Below, piece by piece: positions 5,293-14,429 of a DNA stretch of 14,507 nucleotides. Source of the stretch: Lachnospiraceae bacterium (lineage in GTDB: Bacteria; Bacillota; Clostridia; Lachnospirales; Lachnospiraceae); NCBI GenBank assembly GCA_900766925.1, contig CAAFXG010000438.1, positions 1 to 14,507 on the forward strand, written 5' to 3'. A program made the position numbers and the translations under genes. How positions within the stretch are numbered: the first letter of the stretch is position 1; the number at the start of each line of letters is the position of its first letter. The notes beneath the pieces are model-generated. The model was not told the origin of the DNA and ran no database searches. It saw only the letters and a program-made list of their open reading frames with translations.

Positions 5293-6692
5293 TACTTAAG
5301 TACCTCCCGGGCTATCTGCTTGATACTTCCTATCAGATACAGAGAGCCAACACAAAACAGCATGCTGTCTGTTCCCTTTACATCATAATATGCCATAGAA
5401 AACGCACTTCGTATATCGTCATCACAGGTAACCTTAATCTGATAATCCTTACCGCTTCTTGCAGAATACATTTTGAATAGTCCTCCTATATAATCTGAGG
5501 ATATACCACGGTCAGAATTAATAGAGGTTACATAAACCTCCTTAAGCTCCAGTTCATTGCAAAGCATTTCTATCATAGGCTCATAATCCTTATCTCCGGC
5601 AACAGCAAAAAGCAGTCTTATTTCCCTGTCATGGAAACAGCTCTGCACACTCTCAATAAAGCGTGCTATCGCGTCCGTATTGTGAGCGCCATCCAATATC
5701 ACATTAGGAAAAATTTGTTCCATTCTTCCGGGCCAGTAGAAATTGTCCAAGGCTTCCTGTAACTCATCCTCCTTAAGATATTGTCCACTTCCAAAAATAT
5801 GGTTGCACACATTAACCGCTGTAGCCACATTGTCAACCTGATACGTTGCACCAGACACATTAAGAATCATGTTATTGTACTTATAATAACGATTGTGTAA
5901 CGAAAAATCAATCGTTTTATCTGTGATATTCTCAATAATATAATCCGTTTTTGCGACATTAATTGCATCCACACCAACATTTTCAGCCACTTCTTCTATA
6001 ACAGTATCTGCTTCGATATTATCCGTGTTATACACAACCGGAATTCCTTTTTTAATAATTCCTGCCTTTTCACGTACAATCTCCTTTATTGTACTGCCAA
6101 GGTACTTCGTATGGTCAAAACCAATTGATGTAATTGCAGTTATAACAGGCTTTAATACATTAGTCGCATCAAGTCTGCCCCCAAGCCCGGTCTCATAAAT
6201 ACAATAATCCGGTCCAACCTTATCAAAATAAACTGCTGCCATTGCAAATAGAAACTCAAAATAGGAAAGATGCATGTATCCTTCCTTAATTGCTTCATCA
6301 ATTGCCTGAGCAACCGTCGTTGCACACTCAGCAAAATCATCATTTGAAATATCGTAAATGAGTATATCGTCCGTCGTTTCCCTACCGTCCATTGATTCCA
6401 TTTTTTCTTCCCGAATACCGATTGCAATACGCTCATTTATTTTCATCAGGTGCGGTGATGTAAAAACGCCCACCTTATATCCTCTTACCATCAACATATT
6501 AGCTATAAATCTTGCAGTTGAGCCCTTCCCATTTGTTCCCGCAATGTGAATAGCCTTTATGTTCATTTGTGGATTTTTAAGCTTACCCAAAATATAAGCC
6601 AGATTACCATTTCCCGATTTGTTTCTCCCGTCAACGACCGGACCAAACATCGGAATCTCGTCTATATATTTTACCGCTTCATCATAATTCAT
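5292..6692 (-). CDS. folC: bifunctional folylpolyglutamate/dihydrofolate synthase FolC
   Basis: This encodes 466 residues of a Mur-ligase-fold enzyme. It adds glutamates to folates using ATP and, in bifunctional forms, joins glutamate to dihydropteroate. Seen in the sequence: the P-loop AGTNGKGSTA at 51-60; TSPHL at 79-82; ETGLGGRLDATN at 167-178; SIGFDHTKYLG at 189-199; the REKAGIIK segment with the lysine (K209) usually carbamylated in this family; PGRMEQI at 321-327; and ILDGAHNTDA at 332-341, which opens the C-terminal domain. Residues 94-117 form an acidic stretch of uncertain conservation. The ATG (6692) is 44 bases after the queF stop; its Shine-Dalgarno is weak (AGAGATG well upstream). 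The stop codon overlaps the start of the small gene. Folate synthesis and queuosine synthesis share GTP cyclohydrolase I at their root, which may explain the neighbourhood. Confidence 0.95.
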   Translation of the reverse strand: MNYDEAVKYIDEIPMFGPVVDGRNKSGNGNLAYILGKLKNPQMNIKAIHIAGTNGKGSTARFIANMLMVRGYKVGVFTSPHLMKINERIAIGIREEKMESMDGRETTDDILIYDISNDDFAECATTVAQAIDEAIKEGYMHLSYFEFLFAMAAVYFDKVGPDYCIYETGLGGRLDATNVLKPVITAITSIGFDHTKYLGSTIKEIVREKAGIIKKGIPVVYNTDNIEADTVIEEVAENVGVDAINVAKTDYIIENITDKTIDFSLHNRYYKYNNMILNVSGATYQVDNVATAVNVCNHIFGSGQYLKEDELQEALDNFYWPGRMEQIFPNVILDGAHNTDAIARFIESVQSCFHDREIRLLFAVAGDKDYEPMIEMLCNELELKEVYVTSINSDRGISSDYIGGLFKMYSARSGKDYQIKVTCDDDIRSAFSMAYYDVKGTDSMLFCVGSLYLIGSIKQIAREVLK

Positions 6693-6736
6693 TTTATGTC
6701 ACATCTCTTTCAGTCATATAATATAAATAATACCGG

Positions 6737-7231
6737 CTATCTGTTATCTACCTTTTCAGGATAAAGGTCATGGTTTACCAGCCTGTTATAGGCTACCTGC
6801 TCCCAGTTCGTTCCCGGTCTGCCGTAATTACAGTATGGGTCAATGGAAATGCCTCCACGCGGAGTAAACTTGCCCCAAACCTCTACATACTTAGGATTCA
6901 TTAACTTAATTAAATCCTTCATAATTGTGTTTACACAATCCTCATGAAAATCACCATGATTTCTGAAGCTGAATAAATAAAGCTTCAACGACTTGCTTTC
7001 GACCATTAACACATCCGGAACATATGATATATATATCGTTGCAAAATCAGGCTGTCCCGTTATAGGACAAAGACTCGTAAACTCCGGACAATTAAATTTA
7101 ACAAAGTAATCATTTTCCTGATGCTTATTTACAAATGTCTCAAGAATGTCTGCAGAATAATCCTCAGGGTAGCTGACCTTCTGGTTACCCAGCAGGGTAA
7201 TACCTTCTTTTTCTAAATCTGTTCTTGCCAT
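6737..7231 (-). CDS. queF: NADPH-dependent 7-cyano-7-deazaguanine reductase QueF
   Basis: This encodes 164 residues, about the length of the single-domain Bacillus-type QueF. It reduces the nitrile of preQ0 to the aminomethyl of preQ1 in queuosine tRNA modification. Catalytic residues are in place: C55 in FTSLCPITGQPDFA (forms the thioimide with preQ0), D62, and H96-E97 in NHGDFHEDCVN. The QueF signature ESKSLKLYL is at 78-86. The start at 7231 (MARTDLEKEG) has GGAGG five bases upstream; the in-frame ATG at 7291 would add 20 residues that the family lacks and would lie inside the promoter. It has its own promoter upstream and is followed by folC. No queC, queD or queE is in the window. I searched the short leader by eye for a preQ1 riboswitch and saw none. 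Confidence 0.96.
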   Translation of the reverse strand: MARTDLEKEGITLLGNQKVSYPEDYSADILETFVNKHQENDYFVKFNCPEFTSLCPITGQPDFATIYISYVPDVLMVESKSLKLYLFSFRNHGDFHEDCVNTIMKDLIKLMNPKYVEVWGKFTPRGGISIDPYCNYGRPGTNWEQVAYNRLVNHDLYPEKVDNR

Positions 7232-7274
7232 TTTTACCTCCACTTTGCTCTTAAGTCCAAAATCACATTTGCTT

Positions 7275-7303
7275 ATTTTAATATAATCCAATTATATAAT
7301 CAA
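7275..7303 (-). promoter_or_regulatory. sigma-A type promoter of queF
   Basis: On the minus strand TTGATT (7298-7303) and TAAAAT (7275-7280) are separated by exactly 17 bases. The expected start site is near 7268, giving a leader of about 37 bases before the ATG at 7231. It lies in the 87-base gap after addA, where no terminator hairpin is evident, so queF may also receive read-through from addBA. Confidence 0.6.
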
Positions 7304-7318
7304 TACCTTTTATTAATA

Positions 7319-10300
7319 CTACAATACAACCTCCTCATTCAGGTGGAACGAATATATTATTTTCTCTTTGACGGATAGTCCGCTTAACTGTTCCAACGTA
7401 GCTGCATAGTAGTCAAGCTGTGCCTTATATCTGCCTACAAGCTCCTCCCTTGTTGCCCTGTCTGTCTTATAATCCATCACAACTATTTCCCCGTCTTCTA
7501 CGAAGTATGCATCAATTATTCCCTGAACTATCACCACGTCCTCAGTATCCGGAAGGCTATCATACAATTTATTTGCTTTAATCCCCACGGAAAACTGCTG
7601 TTCCTTATATAGAATATTATCACGGTCTGCCTTAATCATCCTCTGACCAAGCTTTGATGCAAGCATTCTGCTAATCTTATTTGGATTAATTGCTTCTTTT
7701 TCTGTCTCATCGAATACTTGTCTATCCAAAAGCTCCTGCAGATAAGCATTAACCTCGGTCTTATAATCCGCTTTTGCACTCATTTGCCCAAATGGATATA
7801 ATTCCATATATTTGTGAACAATTGTACCCCTTTGTGCCCCTGACAATTTATGATTACCTTTTTCTGTGCCATCCTCCTGCATATATTCAGCATTATCAAA
7901 TTCAGTATCTACATCATACTCTGTTCCGTCATATGCCTTCATTTTCTTAATCTCTGAAATGGACATTTTACTCTTGATTTCCGTGTATGCCTTATACGGA
8001 TAGACAAAATCGAAGGATGCCTTATATTGTTCAAAGAGCTCATCCTCCACAACATTGGCAGCCATTCCTACAACTCTGTCAATATCAATAGCTCGCTCAC
8101 ACACGCCCTTACTCATAAGTGAAATTACATCTTCATATGTGTGTTTGCAAAGTGAAATTTCATTCTTACAAATTTTATCACCAAACTTATCATACCTCAC
8201 CATGCATGCCAAAATCAGTTCAAGAAAGCTTTTTGCCTGCTGCCTTGTAATAAAAGGTAACAAAAGCTCATCACTTTCCTTAATGCGTTGATATTTCTCT
8301 TCAATTTTATCCAGCTCCTTATCACACCCGGTAATTATGAGCTTTTCCTTTGCCCTTGTCATTGCAACGTAGAGGATTCTTAGTTCCTCTGCCATGTTTT
8401 CATGGTTAATCAGAAGCTTAAATGCCTCCTTGATAAACGATTTTTTCTTATATCTAAGTCCGGTATTAAATAAAGTTGATGCCATATAATAGTCACTGTG
8501 CAAAATCAGGGCATCACTATACAGTCTTTTGTTGAAGCCTCTCCCAATTCCGCTGACAAATACAATCGGATACTCAAGGCCCTTGCTCTTATGCATACTC
8601 ATAATCCTTACGACATCATCGTCATCACTAAGCAGATTCGCTTCACCAAAATCAACATCGTTAATCTTCAGCTTTTCAACATAACGAAGAAAATTGAACA
8701 AGCCTTTATAGTAACCATCCTCAAAGCTATCCGCCTTGGTAAGCAGCATATCGATATTCGCTTTTCTTTTCTCCCCCATAGGCATTGCCGACGCATATGA
8801 GTAATATCCTGTAATCTGAAGTGCCTTCCAGATAAGTGCAGATATTGACATCTTTGTTTTATCTTCCTTAAGCTCATCAACGATATGAAAGATATACTTA
8901 AGCTTATCCGAAATATCATCCTCGTTATCAAGCATATAGCACATACATTTCTCGTACAGACAGTCAACCTTTTCCAGATGCTTTGTTGCATAATCACAGA
9001 TTAAGGCAAGCTCATTTTCATTTATTCCACCTATCGGAGAAAGCAGCATTGCCGATAATTCAACATCCTGTCTGCTGTTATCAACTACTGATAGCAAAGA
9101 CATTATTACCCTTATTTCAACTGCGTCAAAATATCCATTTGAAGCCTCCAGATATACCGGAATTCCCTCTGCCGAAAGTGCATTATAAACAGCTTCCCCG
9201 AAATCCTTAACACTTCTTCCGAGAATTACAATATCCTTAAATGTCGCTTTACGATATCCACCGGCTGTCTCATCATAAATGTCAAGTCCGGTATTTTTAT
9301 CAACCAACTGCTTTATACGATTAGCAATCATATACGCCTCAATTTCAAGCTTATCCAATTCCTTATTTGCAGCTTTCTCCTGTGACATATCATCATGCTC
9401 ATACTCAAGCAGCATAAGCTCTGTATCCGTACTAGTATTACATTCCTTATCGCCATCCGGTTCCGGAAAATCTTTAGACGGCACCAGAGCCACGTTATCG
9501 TTATAGTCGATACCTCCAAGGTCCCGTCCCATAAGCTGATAGAAAAAGAAATTTGCGGTCTCAAGCACAACTGCCCTCGACCTGAAATTTTCCCTCAGCT
9601 CTACCATAATCTCATCCTTTGTTTTGTTAAAACGGTTATACTTATTAATAAACAAATCCGGTCTTGCCATTCTGAAACGATATATACTCTGTTTCACATC
9701 TCCAACCATAAACATATTATAAATGCCTTTATAAAGACCGGATACACTGACAAGTATATCCTCCTGAAGATAATTACTATCCTGATATTCATCTATATAT
9801 ATTTCGCTGTATCTCCCCGCAATCTGTTTACCGATTTCACTTGGAATTGCCGTACCATTCTCATCATATCCATCACAGACAAGGTTATAAGCAAGATGCT
9901 CTACATCTGAAAATTCCATTATTTTTCTTGTTGTCTTTTTCCTGTCATATGCATCAATAAATTCTATAGTAAGATCAACAAGCGGAACCAGATAAGTACG
10001 CATTATTTGCAGCTCTTCCACAATATCAGAGGCTGCGTCCTTGAAAATGTTTACACTCTTAATTATATCCTTGTAGCTTTCCCTTATGTTCTTGTAAGAA
10101 TCCACAAGCTCCATATCATAAGCATCACCCTTGCAGGTTGCAAGTCGTGGCCATTTTATCTGCATGGTCTCCCTGAGCTCATTGTAATCAGATGCGTTGA
10201 GTATTGCCGAAATGATTATTTCATCCTTCTCCGCAGTTGCTATGTTTTTATCCGGTCCACCGGCCTTGCAGCATATTTCCCTGCCATATTGAACCAGCTT

Positions 10301-10993
10301 AAGTGCATCCCTGACCCTGTTCTTAATCATGTCAATGAATTCAACCATCCACGGTGCCTTTGACAATTCCTCCTCAGTTTCAATCAAAAGTGCAGTCTTC
10401 GCGTTTTCAAGCCATTTTATAGGTTGCGGAAAACTTGATGCCATGTTGTACAGCTTAAGTATCTCATTTTTTAGTCCCTCATCATCTCTGTCACCTGAAA
10501 ATATTTCCAATAATTTTGCAAAATCCAACCCACTGTTGGCATCACAAATACTTTTATATTTTTCATCGAACAGCTCATCAATCACATCACTTCTGATAAG
10601 CTCCATCATTCCAGGATCCCCAATGGTAAAAGCCGAATCCAGATTGAGCATGCTGAAATGTTCCTTAACAATCGAGTAGCAAAAGCTGTCAATTGTTGTT
10701 ATATCAGCTCTGTTGACTAACAAGAGCTGTTTCATAAGATGTTCGTTAAAGGGATTTGCTTCCAATTCCAGCTCAAGCTTTTGGGATATCTTATCTTTCA
10801 TTTGGGCTGCCGCTGCCCTTGTAAACGTAACAACAAGAAATTCACTTATATCATGTGGTTCATTCTCATCTAAAACCTTACTTAAAATACGCTCAACCAA
10901 AACGGCTGTTTTACCCGAACCTGCTGCTGCCGAAACTAATATGCTGCAATCTCTTGAATCAATAACCTTCTGCTGTTTACCGGTCCACCCCAA
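7319..10993 (-). CDS. addA: ATP-dependent helicase/nuclease subunit A (AddA), probable TTG start
   Basis: This encodes about 1,224 residues of a UvrD-type superfamily 1 helicase fused to a RecB-like nuclease. It is the 3'-5' helicase and one nuclease of the AddAB complex that resects double-strand breaks for recombination. Numbering from the upstream GTG at 11002, motifs in order are: Walker A SAAAGSGKTA (about 24-33); motif Ia TFTRAAA (about 59); motif II YIDEYQD (about 405); motif III GDVKQSIYRFR (about 434); RENFRSRA; motif V SMHKSKGLEYP (about 805); motif VI YVAMTRAKEKL (about 880); and the nuclease motifs GTIVHKYME, VQGIIDAYF, VVMDYKTD and AQLDYYA (about 1058-1200). The GTG at 11002 overlaps the GGGAGG site itself; the TTG at 10993 lies eight bases past it and gives LGWTGKQQ, a usual AddA N-terminus, so TTG is preferred. 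It overlaps the end of addB. Confidence 0.95.
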   Translation of the reverse strand: MGWTGKQQKVIDSRDCSILVSAAAGSGKTAVLVERILSKVLDENEPHDISEFLVVTFTRAAAAQMKDKISQKLELELEANPFNEHLMKQLLLVNRADITTIDSFCYSIVKEHFSMLNLDSAFTIGDPGMMELIRSDVIDELFDEKYKSICDANSGLDFAKLLEIFSGDRDDEGLKNEILKLYNMASSFPQPIKWLENAKTALLIETEEELSKAPWMVEFIDMIKNRVRDALKLVQYGREICCKAGGPDKNIATAEKDEIIISAILNASDYNELRETMQIKWPRLATCKGDAYDMELVDSYKNIRESYKDIIKSVNIFKDAASDIVEELQIMRTYLVPLVDLTIEFIDAYDRKKTTRKIMEFSDVEHLAYNLVCDGYDENGTAIPSEIGKQIAGRYSEIYIDEYQDSNYLQEDILVSVSGLYKGIYNMFMVGDVKQSIYRFRMARPDLFINKYNRFNKTKDEIMVELRENFRSRAVVLETANFFFYQLMGRDLGGIDYNDNVALVPSKDFPEPDGDKECNTSTDTELMLLEYEHDDMSQEKAANKELDKLEIEAYMIANRIKQLVDKNTGLDIYDETAGGYRKATFKDIVILGRSVKDFGEAVYNALSAEGIPVYLEASNGYFDAVEIRVIMSLLSVVDNSRQDVELSAMLLSPIGGINENELALICDYATKHLEKVDCLYEKCMCYMLDNEDDISDKLKYIFHIVDELKEDKTKMSISALIWKALQITGYYSYASAMPMGEKRKANIDMLLTKADSFEDGYYKGLFNFLRYVEKLKINDVDFGEANLLSDDDDVVRIMSMHKSKGLEYPIVFVSGIGRGFNKRLYSDALILHSDYYMASTLFNTGLRYKKKSFIKEAFKLLINHENMAEELRILYVAMTRAKEKLIITGCDKELDKIEEKYQRIKESDELLLPFITRQQAKSFLELILACMVRYDKFGDKICKNEISLCKHTYEDVISLMSKGVCERAIDIDRVVGMAANVVEDELFEQYKASFDFVYPYKAYTEIKSKMSISEIKKMKAYDGTEYDVDTEFDNAEYMQEDGTEKGNHKLSGAQRGTIVHKYMELYPFGQMSAKADYKTEVNAYLQELLDRQVFDETEKEAINPNKISRMLASKLGQRMIKADRDNILYKEQQFSVGIKANKLYDSLPDTEDVVIVQGIIDAYFVEDGEIVVMDYKTDRATREELVGRYKAQLDYYAATLEQLSGLSVKEKIIYSFHLNEEVVL

Positions 10994-13900
10994 CGGACTC
11001 ACCTCCCAACTCCTGCTTCATCTGTTCAAGAACAAGCTCGCTGTCCTTTGTCTTATATTTCATATAGCGATAGCTGTTCCCTCCATTTCTGTTATCAAAT
11101 CTGCAGACATTTGTATATGCACAATAATCACATGGCGAACCATCCGTTTTAATTATTGGATTTTTACTTATGTCACCCCTGAGTATATCACCAACAATGT
11201 CCCTTGTTTTCTTCATTGCGAAATCCGTGATTGTATTAAAAGTTTCCTCATCCTTATTACTGAGTCCCTTAAGCTTTAATTCCTTAGCCCTATTATTTTT
11301 CAAATCTGCCTCATCACTTACCTCGATAAACGGATCCTTCATCTGATAGTAATACATTCCCTCAGTTACAATGTCTATATGCTCAGCATCATTATACTGT
11401 TCCTTTACAAGTGCTTTCATGATATTCACATATACCGAAAGCTGTAGCTGAAGACCTTCATATAATTCATTTATCTTAAAATCATAATTTCCTGACTTAT
11501 AATCAATAAGTCTGAGGCTCAGTCTCTTTGATTCCTTGGAATAATACAAATCGCATCTGTCAACAACACCTGTCAGCTGCATCACGTTTCCTTTATCATC
11601 AAGTGGAACCCGTTTAGAGAACTTATACTCAAAATACTCAGGAAGCAGCTTATCCTCTCTTCCTATATCTGCCAATACCTTTGCCGTACGTCTTCCAACT
11701 CTTTCGAGAGTTTCCTTAAGATGAATATATCTCCCATCATCAAGCATCTGTTCTTCAAACTCTGCATTAAAAGCATTATTAACAAACCAGGTTACAAGCT
11801 CATCTCGTTGATCATCGTCAACATCATCCCAATTATTTCCAAGATTATCATGAACATGTCTGTACAATTGTTCCATTGCACTGTGCAAAACATTGCCTAT
11901 ATTTCTGTTGTCTATTCCGTTGATATTGCGTTCCCTGATACCAATTATATATTTCAGGAAATAGGAATAAGCACAGCCTGCATACTGTTCCAGCCTTGAC
12001 ACGGACTGATACGTTAATCTCAGCTTAATCAGGTCACTTACATCCTCCTCAAGTCTCTCCGGAATATTACTGTACTTCATTGCCTTGCGAATTCTCTCAA
12101 GCTCCCTTTTGTTTCCTCTTTGCATGTACAGCTTATAGAGTCGCAGCGTTTCATCAATATGGCTATTATCACCGTCAATTATTCTCCGCAGGCCTAAAAT
12201 CAGATTATCTATGCTTGACTTATCACCGGCTACCTTGAGTCCAGCATCCTTATCCACCTTACACTTAAGCATAGGAAAGACGTTTTTTATTCTGCTGATA
12301 ATATATGACGGACGCATAGGCTCATTGTCAGAATTCATCTGAACATAGGTTAAATACAACCTGTCCTTTGGTTTTGTCATATTCATATATAAATAAAACT
12401 GCTCCGTATACGCATTCATCTTATCAGTAGGTGCAAGAATAAGCTCGTATTTTTCTAATTCTTCCTTTTCTCTGTCACTTATAATCTGGGCAGAGGTTTT
12501 TTTCTTTGGAATTACACCATCGTTTACTCCGGTAATAAACAACACCTTTATTTCGTCTAATCTCGTTCTTGTGATATCTCCTACAATTACCATATCCAGT
12601 GTGTTAGGTATAATTCCAAGCGATAAATCCTTTAGACCCACATCTAATAGTTCATTGAACTCCTTAATTGTTACTGTATCATCCGGCATGATTTCAAGCA
12701 TTTTATCAAGCAGTGAATTAAGCTTTTCATAGAGACCATTTTCCATCCTCTTATCATATCCAAGCCTTGCCATAAGCATCCTTATTGCGCCTACATACTC
12801 ACATATATGACATTCCCTTTTAACTAACTCATCATAAAATGGTAGAATTATTTCCATTAGGAATTCCCTTGAAGCATCAGCATCCCCGTTAAATTTTCTT
12901 TTCCACCATGAATAACCCCTTATTCCTCTTGCCAGCACGTAATTTTCGAGTATTTCTATCTCGTCGAAGTCAAGTTCTTCAATCACACCCGACTTCAAAA
13001 AAGCGAACACACTGTCATAAGAAAAATCATCCTCCACAATCCTTAATGCATGCTCTAACGCATCAATAAACGGATTATTTTTTATGGGAATACTGTTATC
13101 GAGGAAATACGGAATTCCATACAGCGGAAAAAGCTGTTCAACATAGGTTCCCGTCTTCTCAAGGTCTCCACTAATAACAGCAATATCTTTATATCTGAAG
13201 CCTCCGCTCATAACCAGCTCATAAATTTCCTGACAGACGCCTATTATTTCTTTCCTCGGATTCTCATACATTGTAATGCTCAGGTCATTTACAGCTTCCT
13301 TATATTGTTCATATGGGTATCTGAACAAATTATTCTCAAGGAATTTCAATTCGCAATTTGTGTCTTCACCACCCCATCTCGAATTGTTTTCACCCGAAAT
13401 AAACACATCTTCCTCAACAAACACACAAAGCTTATCTGCCAATTTTTTAAGCTCCTCCATTGTGTGTCCCGTCAGATAAAACAACTCGTGTTCTGCCATA
13501 TTTTTCTTAATGTAATGCTTATAATCAATAGTAAGTACAACCTTTACATCCAAGGCGCACTTTAGAAGCTTCTCAACCAACGATAGCTGTATCGGTGTGA
13601 AGCCCGTAAATCCATCCATTATTATTACGCTGTTTTTAATAAGCTCAGATTCTTCTATATACCTGCACAGCAATTCTGTAATCTGCTCCGCCACAATATA
13701 CTCATCCCTGATTTTTTCATCGAAGCTTCTAAAAATCATCAGCATATCTTTAAGCTTATTCAAAAGCAGCTTATTGGAAGCATCATTTTCAAGCTTCTCA
13801 ATTGCAGCCTCCAAACGCTCTCTGGAAATATCATACTGATACATTTCTGACATGAGAGACTTGACCTCATCTATAAAACCGGCCTTATCAAGGCATCCGC

Positions 13901-14228
13901 CGTAAATCGACAATTTATCACTTATCTTTCCTGCTACCTGTCTTATGAGCATAGTCTTTCCGAAGTCTTCAAGCACCTTGGCAGGTTTTATTGAAAGCTC
14001 ATCAAATACCCGGTACGCAAGACGGTTAAAGCCTATAACATCTATGTTCATGGTTCCTCCCGCCGGATGGAGCATTACCATTTTTCTCTGCAAAGCCATT
14101 GAATACTGCTCAGGCACAAGCAGGATATAATTTTTCTTTGGGTTATGCAAAGATTCACCTATAATTTTATTATATATATAATATGATTTCCCCGCCCCGG
14201 ACGGGCCAATAACAAATTGCAATGACAT
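10977..14228 (-). CDS. addB: ATP-dependent helicase/nuclease subunit B (AddB)
   Basis: This encodes 1,083 residues, slightly shorter than Bacillus AddB. It is the partner subunit of AddA and supplies the second nuclease and an inactive helicase fold that, in Bacillus, reads Chi. Seen here: a Walker A GPSGAGKSYYIY at 8-19; a RecB-like nuclease domain with NVLHSAMEQLY (about 780), GVVDRCD, LIDYKSGNYDF (about 910) and LQLQLSVYVN; and four cysteines fitting the AddB iron-sulfur staple, one in YAGCAYSYF (about 752) and three in PCDYCAYTNVC (about 1035-1045), spaced C-x2-C-x5-C. The ATG has GGAGG six bases upstream. Its stop codon lies inside the start of addA, so both subunits are made together. 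It is the first gene of its operon and divergent from the gene starting at 14501. Confidence 0.96.
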   Translation of the reverse strand: MSLQFVIGPSGAGKSYYIYNKIIGESLHNPKKNYILLVPEQYSMALQRKMVMLHPAGGTMNIDVIGFNRLAYRVFDELSIKPAKVLEDFGKTMLIRQVAGKISDKLSIYGGCLDKAGFIDEVKSLMSEMYQYDISRERLEAAIEKLENDASNKLLLNKLKDMLMIFRSFDEKIRDEYIVAEQITELLCRYIEESELIKNSVIIMDGFTGFTPIQLSLVEKLLKCALDVKVVLTIDYKHYIKKNMAEHELFYLTGHTMEELKKLADKLCVFVEEDVFISGENNSRWGGEDTNCELKFLENNLFRYPYEQYKEAVNDLSITMYENPRKEIIGVCQEIYELVMSGGFRYKDIAVISGDLEKTGTYVEQLFPLYGIPYFLDNSIPIKNNPFIDALEHALRIVEDDFSYDSVFAFLKSGVIEELDFDEIEILENYVLARGIRGYSWWKRKFNGDADASREFLMEIILPFYDELVKRECHICEYVGAIRMLMARLGYDKRMENGLYEKLNSLLDKMLEIMPDDTVTIKEFNELLDVGLKDLSLGIIPNTLDMVIVGDITRTRLDEIKVLFITGVNDGVIPKKKTSAQIISDREKEELEKYELILAPTDKMNAYTEQFYLYMNMTKPKDRLYLTYVQMNSDNEPMRPSYIISRIKNVFPMLKCKVDKDAGLKVAGDKSSIDNLILGLRRIIDGDNSHIDETLRLYKLYMQRGNKRELERIRKAMKYSNIPERLEEDVSDLIKLRLTYQSVSRLEQYAGCAYSYFLKYIIGIRERNINGIDNRNIGNVLHSAMEQLYRHVHDNLGNNWDDVDDDQRDELVTWFVNNAFNAEFEEQMLDDGRYIHLKETLERVGRRTAKVLADIGREDKLLPEYFEYKFSKRVPLDDKGNVMQLTGVVDRCDLYYSKESKRLSLRLIDYKSGNYDFKINELYEGLQLQLSVYVNIMKALVKEQYNDAEHIDIVTEGMYYYQMKDPFIEVSDEADLKNNRAKELKLKGLSNKDEETFNTITDFAMKKTRDIVGDILRGDISKNPIIKTDGSPCDYCAYTNVCRFDNRNGGNSYRYMKYKTKDSELVLEQMKQELGGESVGVDR

Positions 14229-14267
14229 AAAATACCTCCAAATGGCATAATAAAATTACATATCTGT

Positions 14268-14296
14268 ATTATAAAATATAGCGTTATAATATTCAA
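14268..14296 (-). promoter_or_regulatory. strong sigma-A type promoter of addB
   Basis: On the minus strand TTGAAT (14291-14296) and a perfect TATAAT (14268-14273) are exactly 17 bases apart. The predicted start is near 14261, giving a leader of about 33 bases before the ATG at 14228. A second, weaker pair (TTGAAT near 14307-14312 with TATAAC) overlaps it upstream. Confidence 0.7.
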
Positions 14297-14313
14297 TCAT
14301 TCCGCTATTCAAA

Positions 14314-14380
14314 GTTTCCATAATATGAAGCCTGGCACGGTTTAGACACAGATAAGTGCCAGGCATCACATTATGGAAAC
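14314..14380. repeat. 67-bp near-perfect palindrome (REP/MITE-like hairpin)
   Basis: An 11-bp perfect outer stem (14314-14324 with 14370-14380, GTTTCCATAAT/ATTATGGAAAC) continues through a mismatch and three pairs to a 9-bp perfect inner stem (14330-14338 with 14356-14364, GCCTGGCAC/GTGCCAGGC) around a 17-base loop. In total 23 of 25 opposed positions pair. It lies between the divergent addB and the right-edge gene, upstream of both. It has no T tract, so it is not a typical terminator. The GCCTGGCAC-type palindrome resembles repeats that I recall near transposase genes in Firmicutes; this is from memory and was not searched. No target-site duplication is obvious at its ends. Confidence 0.75.
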
Positions 14381-14429
14381 CAATATTGTAATAGAGTAAA
14401 GATTTTGTCAGTTGAATAAATAAAAAAGA

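Noticed and set aside
7232..7268. preQ1 riboswitch in the queF leader
   Set aside because: The predicted leader is only about 37 bases and shows neither the small stem-loop nor the A-rich tail with pairing to the loop expected of preQ1 class I.
9395..9910. 171-codon open frame on the plus strand inside addA
   Set aside because: It lies wholly antisense to conserved helicase motifs of AddA and has no recognisable domain; it is explained by the codon bias of addA.
10713..11279. 188-codon open frame on the plus strand over the addB/addA junction
   Set aside because: It is antisense to the AddA Walker A region and the AddB iron-sulfur cysteines, so it is a shadow rather than a gene.
14281..14312. 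Target-site duplication flanking the 67-bp palindrome
   Set aside because: The bases next to 14314 and 14380 share no direct repeat; the AATATT on both sides is at unequal distances and is common in AT-rich DNA.
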